Assembly: GCA_937907405.1 (NCBI GenBank)
Contig: CALCIC010000978.1
Coordinates: forward strand, 1-16,642
Direction: 5' to 3'
DNA length: 16,642 nt
Source: an uncultured Isosphaeraceae bacterium
GTDB lineage: Bacteria; Planctomycetota; Planctomycetia; Isosphaerales; Isosphaeraceae
Below the pieces are notes generated by a model. It was given only the letters and a program-made list of their open reading frames with translations, was not told the DNA's origin and made no database searches. The position numbers and the translations under genes were made by a program. This document shows, in pieces, positions 13,771 to 16,642 of this stretch; the first letter of the stretch is position 1, and each line of letters starts with the position of its first letter.

Positions 13771-15084
13771 TCAGGCGTGGTCGGGAGTGGACAGCGTCCT
13801 GGAGCCGTCGACCCCCAGCCAGGAGACTGCGCCGACCACGTAAGCGGCCGAGAAGAGGATGAACGGAAGCGTGAGGCCGCTGGCGCCGAACATCCGGCCG
13901 GTGACGACGGCGCCGAGGGCGGCCGTCAGGCTGGCCATCATGTTCATCATCCCCGAGAGCGCCCCGGCGTGCCGCTCGCCGATGTCGGCGGCCGCGGCCC
14001 AGGCCGGCGCCATGGCCAGATCGTTGCCGGCGAACGTCAAACAGAGGAGCAGCCCGAGGAGCCGGACGTCGGCCGCCCAGGGGATCGCCAGGATCGCCGC
14101 GGCGGCCACGGCCATTCCGACCGCGCCGATCAGCGGCCGCCCCCACCTCGGGCCGAACCGGCGGATGCAGCGATCCGACACGACGCCGCCGATCAGGCAC
14201 GCGGCGATCCCGAACGCAAACGGCAGCGCGGTCAAGGCCGCCGACGTCTCCGAACTGATCCCCCGGTGCGTCTCCAGGTACGTCGGCAGCAGGGTGATGA
14301 AGAAGTTGCCGCTGTATCCCAGGCAGCCGTACATCAGGCAGAGCGACCACACGCTTCGCGACCGCCAGGCCCGCGACCAGGGCAACGAATCGTGAGCCGT
14401 CGCCCTCCGGGCCGACCGTCCGCGAAGGATCAGCAGGCGTTCGGCCTCGTTCACGGCGGCCATGTCCTCGGGGCGGTCGCGGAACCAAGGCCAAAACGCG
14501 GCGCACCAGGCGGCGCCGAGCAAGGCGATCAACACGAAGGCGCGACGCGGATCGCCCGTGGCCTGGAGCAGCCAGACCAGCAGCACCGGCGCGATCACCC
14601 CTCCCAGCCGGCTGGACGTCCAGATCACCCCCTGGACCCGCCCGCGCTCGTCCATCGGGATCCAGTCGGCGACCATCCGCGAGATCGCCGGAAACGTCCC
14701 CGCCTGGAACGCCCCGAACAGGAACCGGAGGGCGAAAAGGGCGCTGAAGCTCCAGACGGTTTTCGGCGGCAGCCAGAACACCAGGGCCAGCGCCCCGGTC
14801 AGCGCCGAGCCTCCCAAGATCACGATCGACAGCACCGACCGCACGCCGAAGCGGTCGCCCAGGACGCCCCAGGGGATCTCGAACAGCCCGTAGGCGACCA
14901 TGAACGCCGCCATCAGCGCGCCGATCTGACCGTCGGTCAGGCCGATCGGCGCGCGGATCTCACTCACCGCCGTCGCGAACCCGACCCGGTGGATGTAGGT
15001 GACGACCGCCAGCGAACAGGCCGCCGCCAGCACCCAGAGTCGCACCCGCGTCGGCATCGGATCGGTCGTCGCCGTGGTCGTCAT
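13771..15084 (-). CDS. MFS transporter, anion:cation symporter type
   Basis: This 437-residue major facilitator protein has about twelve hydrophobic helices. The opening, with VVTYIHRVGFATAVSEI, then GALMAAFMVAYGLFEIPWG and the loop 2-3 signature GDRFGVR, is typical of the ACS family, whose members import sugar acids, sugars and other organic anions in symport with H+ or Na+. A second signature, DERGRVQG, occurs in the middle of the N-terminal half. The start ATG at 15084 has GGAG ten bases upstream; an ATG at 15126 would add 14 residues of unlikely sequence. Placed between an outer-membrane porin gene and an arabinofuranosidase gene on the same strand, it may import arabinose or a related product. 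The substrate cannot be read from the sequence. Confidence 0.9.
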   Translation of the reverse strand: MTTTATTDPMPTRVRLWVLAAACSLAVVTYIHRVGFATAVSEIRAPIGLTDGQIGALMAAFMVAYGLFEIPWGVLGDRFGVRSVLSIVILGGSALTGALALVFWLPPKTVWSFSALFALRFLFGAFQAGTFPAISRMVADWIPMDERGRVQGVIWTSSRLGGVIAPVLLVWLLQATGDPRRAFVLIALLGAAWCAAFWPWFRDRPEDMAAVNEAERLLILRGRSARRATAHDSLPWSRAWRSRSVWSLCLMYGCLGYSGNFFITLLPTYLETHRGISSETSAALTALPFAFGIAACLIGGVVSDRCIRRFGPRWGRPLIGAVGMAVAAAAILAIPWAADVRLLGLLLCLTFAGNDLAMAPAWAAAADIGERHAGALSGMMNMMASLTAALGAVVTGRMFGASGLTLPFILFSAAYVVGAVSWLGVDGSRTLSTPDHA

Positions 15085-15168
15085 GCGAGTCCATCTCCAT
15101 GGCCCGGCGAACCAGCCTTGTCCCATTCCCGCGCAGCCACTCTACATGGACGTTCAAGCCGGGTTCAA

Positions 15169-15186
15169 CCGCCTCGCGCCGGGCGG
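15169..15186 (-). terminator. Weak hairpin after the porin gene
   Basis: CCGCC (15169-15173) pairs with GGCGG (15182-15186), 14 bases beyond the porin stop in transcription order. The stem is only five bases and only TTGAA follows, so it may not separate the porin from the MFS gene. Confidence 0.2.
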
Positions 15187-15200
15187 GATGGAGAGGACCG

Positions 15201-16589
15201 TTAAAATGAAAGCTTCGCTCGAAGCGCCAGAACGAGCGAACTCCGGGCGTCGAGTTGAGCCGGGTCGATCGCCTGAAGGTCTGCGGTCAGGACGAACCAG
15301 GGCGTGATCGCGGCGTTGTAGAAGAACTCGAAGCCCTGCTCGTTGCGGATCGGCGCGAGGGACTGAAGCGCCTCGCGCAGGGCCTCGCTGGCCCCCAGGT
15401 AGTAATACCCCGCGCCGAACGTGTCGGCGGATCGGCCGGGAAGCGGGCTGACGCCGCCGGCGCCGAGGTTCAGGAACCAGTGGATCGGGTTGGTATTCGG
15501 ATCGGCGAGGCTGACGTTTCCGAAGACGCCCCACCCCCGATTCGGCGATTCCGGGTCGACCCGAAGGAACTGATCGAACCCGTACGTCACCACCCACGTG
15601 CCCGACCGCTCGCGCCCGGGGGCCGTCGGAAGCAAGACGTAGTCGTCTTCGGTAAGCGGGCTGAACTTGCCGCTCGCGTAGGCCGCCTCGATCGATTGAT
15701 GTCCGGGCCGTCCGAACGGCTTCACCGGAATCCGAAATTGGGTGAACAGCGTCGCGCCGTTACGGAACATCCGGCTCAACCCGCTGGTGTAGGGAACGCC
15801 GCTGGAGTCCAGGACGAGGAAGGTGAAGACGGGTTCCGAGCCGCGGAGCCGGCTGAAGCCGGCGCCGGGCGTCGAGTAGGGGATCGTCCGGCCGTAGACG
15901 GGGCTTAACACGAAGGCCTCGTTGAGAAAGCGGTCGACGCCGTTGCCCCCCAGGAACGGGTGGAGGTTGACGCCGTCGGCGGCGTTGAGCTTGCCGAAGG
16001 TCGCCACCAGGTTGGGGCCGATGAACTGCTCGACCTGGACGTTCGTCAGGGCCGAGGCGGTTCCGGTCGGGCTGGGGAACTCGAGCGCGAAGTTCGCGGG
16101 GGTCAACGAGCCGAGGTCGCGGTTGACGCTCTGGCCGAACCGGCTTTCGCCATGGAGGTTGACGAACAGCCCGTCCCAGCCGAACAACTTGTCGGCCTCG
16201 ATCGTCGCGAAGTAGTCGAGCTTCAAGCCGTAGCGCGGCCCCTGGCGAAGTCCACCGGCCGCGCCCTGCTCGAACTGGGTGGCGGCGGCGCGGACGTCGA
16301 TCCCCTCGTCGAACAGGGCGTCGCGAAGTCCGCGCCAGTCTCCCGTGACTCCGTACGTCGGAGGGGCCGGGGCGTCGGAGATCGTTCGCGGCGACGCCCC
16401 GACGACCAGGTCGGTATAAGGCCAGCGGTTGGTCTCGGGACGCTCGCCGATTTGAAGTCCCGTCCCTGGAAGCCCGGGGATGATCACCGGCGCCTGCGCC
16501 CGCGCAACGGCCGAGCCGGGGCCGATCAGGCCCAAGGCGCCGATCGCCGGGGTGATCCAGTCCCAAAGTCGGCGGTTCAACCACGCCAT
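15201..16589 (-). CDS. OprB family carbohydrate-selective porin
   Basis: This 462-residue outer-membrane beta-barrel is of the OprB family, which forms channels for sugar diffusion. A signal peptide covers about residues 1-33 (WLNRRLWDW, hydrophobic core, ending ARAQA). The mature start has the OprB entry motif GVTGDWRGLRDALFDEGIDV (about 80-99), followed by GLKLDYFATIEADKLFGWDGLFVNLHG-type alternating strands. Near the end GFEFFYNAAITPWFVLTADLQ is the typical penultimate-strand region, and the last residue is Phe, as expected of a barrel insertion signal. Length is usual. It is the first gene of a likely porin-MFS-arabinofuranosidase group. The ATG at 16589 has no clear ribosome binding site; AAGGAG lies about 34 bases upstream, too far to serve it. 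No other start is better. Confidence 0.9.
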   Translation of the reverse strand: MAWLNRRLWDWITPAIGALGLIGPGSAVARAQAPVIIPGLPGTGLQIGERPETNRWPYTDLVVGASPRTISDAPAPPTYGVTGDWRGLRDALFDEGIDVRAAATQFEQGAAGGLRQGPRYGLKLDYFATIEADKLFGWDGLFVNLHGESRFGQSVNRDLGSLTPANFALEFPSPTGTASALTNVQVEQFIGPNLVATFGKLNAADGVNLHPFLGGNGVDRFLNEAFVLSPVYGRTIPYSTPGAGFSRLRGSEPVFTFLVLDSSGVPYTSGLSRMFRNGATLFTQFRIPVKPFGRPGHQSIEAAYASGKFSPLTEDDYVLLPTAPGRERSGTWVVTYGFDQFLRVDPESPNRGWGVFGNVSLADPNTNPIHWFLNLGAGGVSPLPGRSADTFGAGYYYLGASEALREALQSLAPIRNEQGFEFFYNAAITPWFVLTADLQAIDPAQLDARSSLVLALRAKLSF

Positions 16590-16642
16590 AAGGCGTTCGG
16601 CAGGAAATATCGTACCTGTCTCTCCTTGCTGCCTGACGACCC

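Noticed and set aside
13691..14506. Upstream extension of the arabinofuranosidase frame into the MFS gene
   Set aside because: The extension is Arg/Gly-rich, overlaps the MFS coding region in another frame, and would place the twin-arginine signal in the middle of the protein.
13777..15204. 475-codon plus-strand frame opposite the MFS gene
   Set aside because: Low-complexity Arg/Gln/Asp/Gly product, antisense to a clear transporter.

Overview
The window looks like a chromosomal segment of a GC-rich planctomycete, most likely from the Isosphaeraceae side of the phylum. This placement is inferred from gene content. The strongest markers are a pair that is almost diagnostic of planctomycetes: a secreted c-type-cytochrome protein with PSCyt1/DUF1587/DUF1595/DUF1592/DUF1588/DUF1585 domains, and a DUF1552 protein. 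A Minf_1886-family protein and a CcsA with a large extra N-terminal domain fit the same group. I see no rRNA, tRNA, CRISPR array, insertion sequence or phage gene.

Left block (104-6881, all minus strand): ccsA-like cytochrome c maturation gene, a 230-base AT-richer gap, then the multi-domain cytochrome gene joined by a GTGA stop/start overlap to the Tat-exported DUF1552 gene. A c-type cytochrome maturation protein thus sits directly upstream of a secreted protein with two CxxCH motifs. Bases 1-103 lie downstream of the DUF1552 stop and hold no gene that I can see.

Middle block (6882-12082): a 374-base divergent gap with three hairpins leads into a CvpA-like membrane protein that is translationally coupled (ATGA) to a small S4 RNA-binding protein. 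Facing these are a minus-strand Trm112-like zinc-ribbon protein and a secreted HExxH metallopeptidase. The peptidase carries an N-terminal segment that I align without gaps to the beta domain of the von Hippel-Lindau protein. After a divergent gap with a strong hairpin come ricT (PSP1/YaaT family), a Minf_1886-family protein and a 59-residue single-pass membrane protein, all on the plus strand.

Right block (12101-16589, minus strand): an OprB-type outer-membrane porin, an MFS transporter of the anion:cation symporter type and a Tat-exported GH51 alpha-L-arabinofuranosidase, in transcription order. Together they look like a small scavenging locus for arabinose-containing glycans: release of arabinose outside the cytoplasm, entry through the porin, uptake by the MFS carrier.

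Most genes are recognisable families. The most unusual item is the VHL-beta-like/metallopeptidase fusion. Other points worth attention are the structured leader before the CvpA gene, the Trm112 homologue lacking one expected cysteine, and the candidate promoter plus palindrome before the cytochrome gene. I found no convincing sign of a wholly new multi-gene system.
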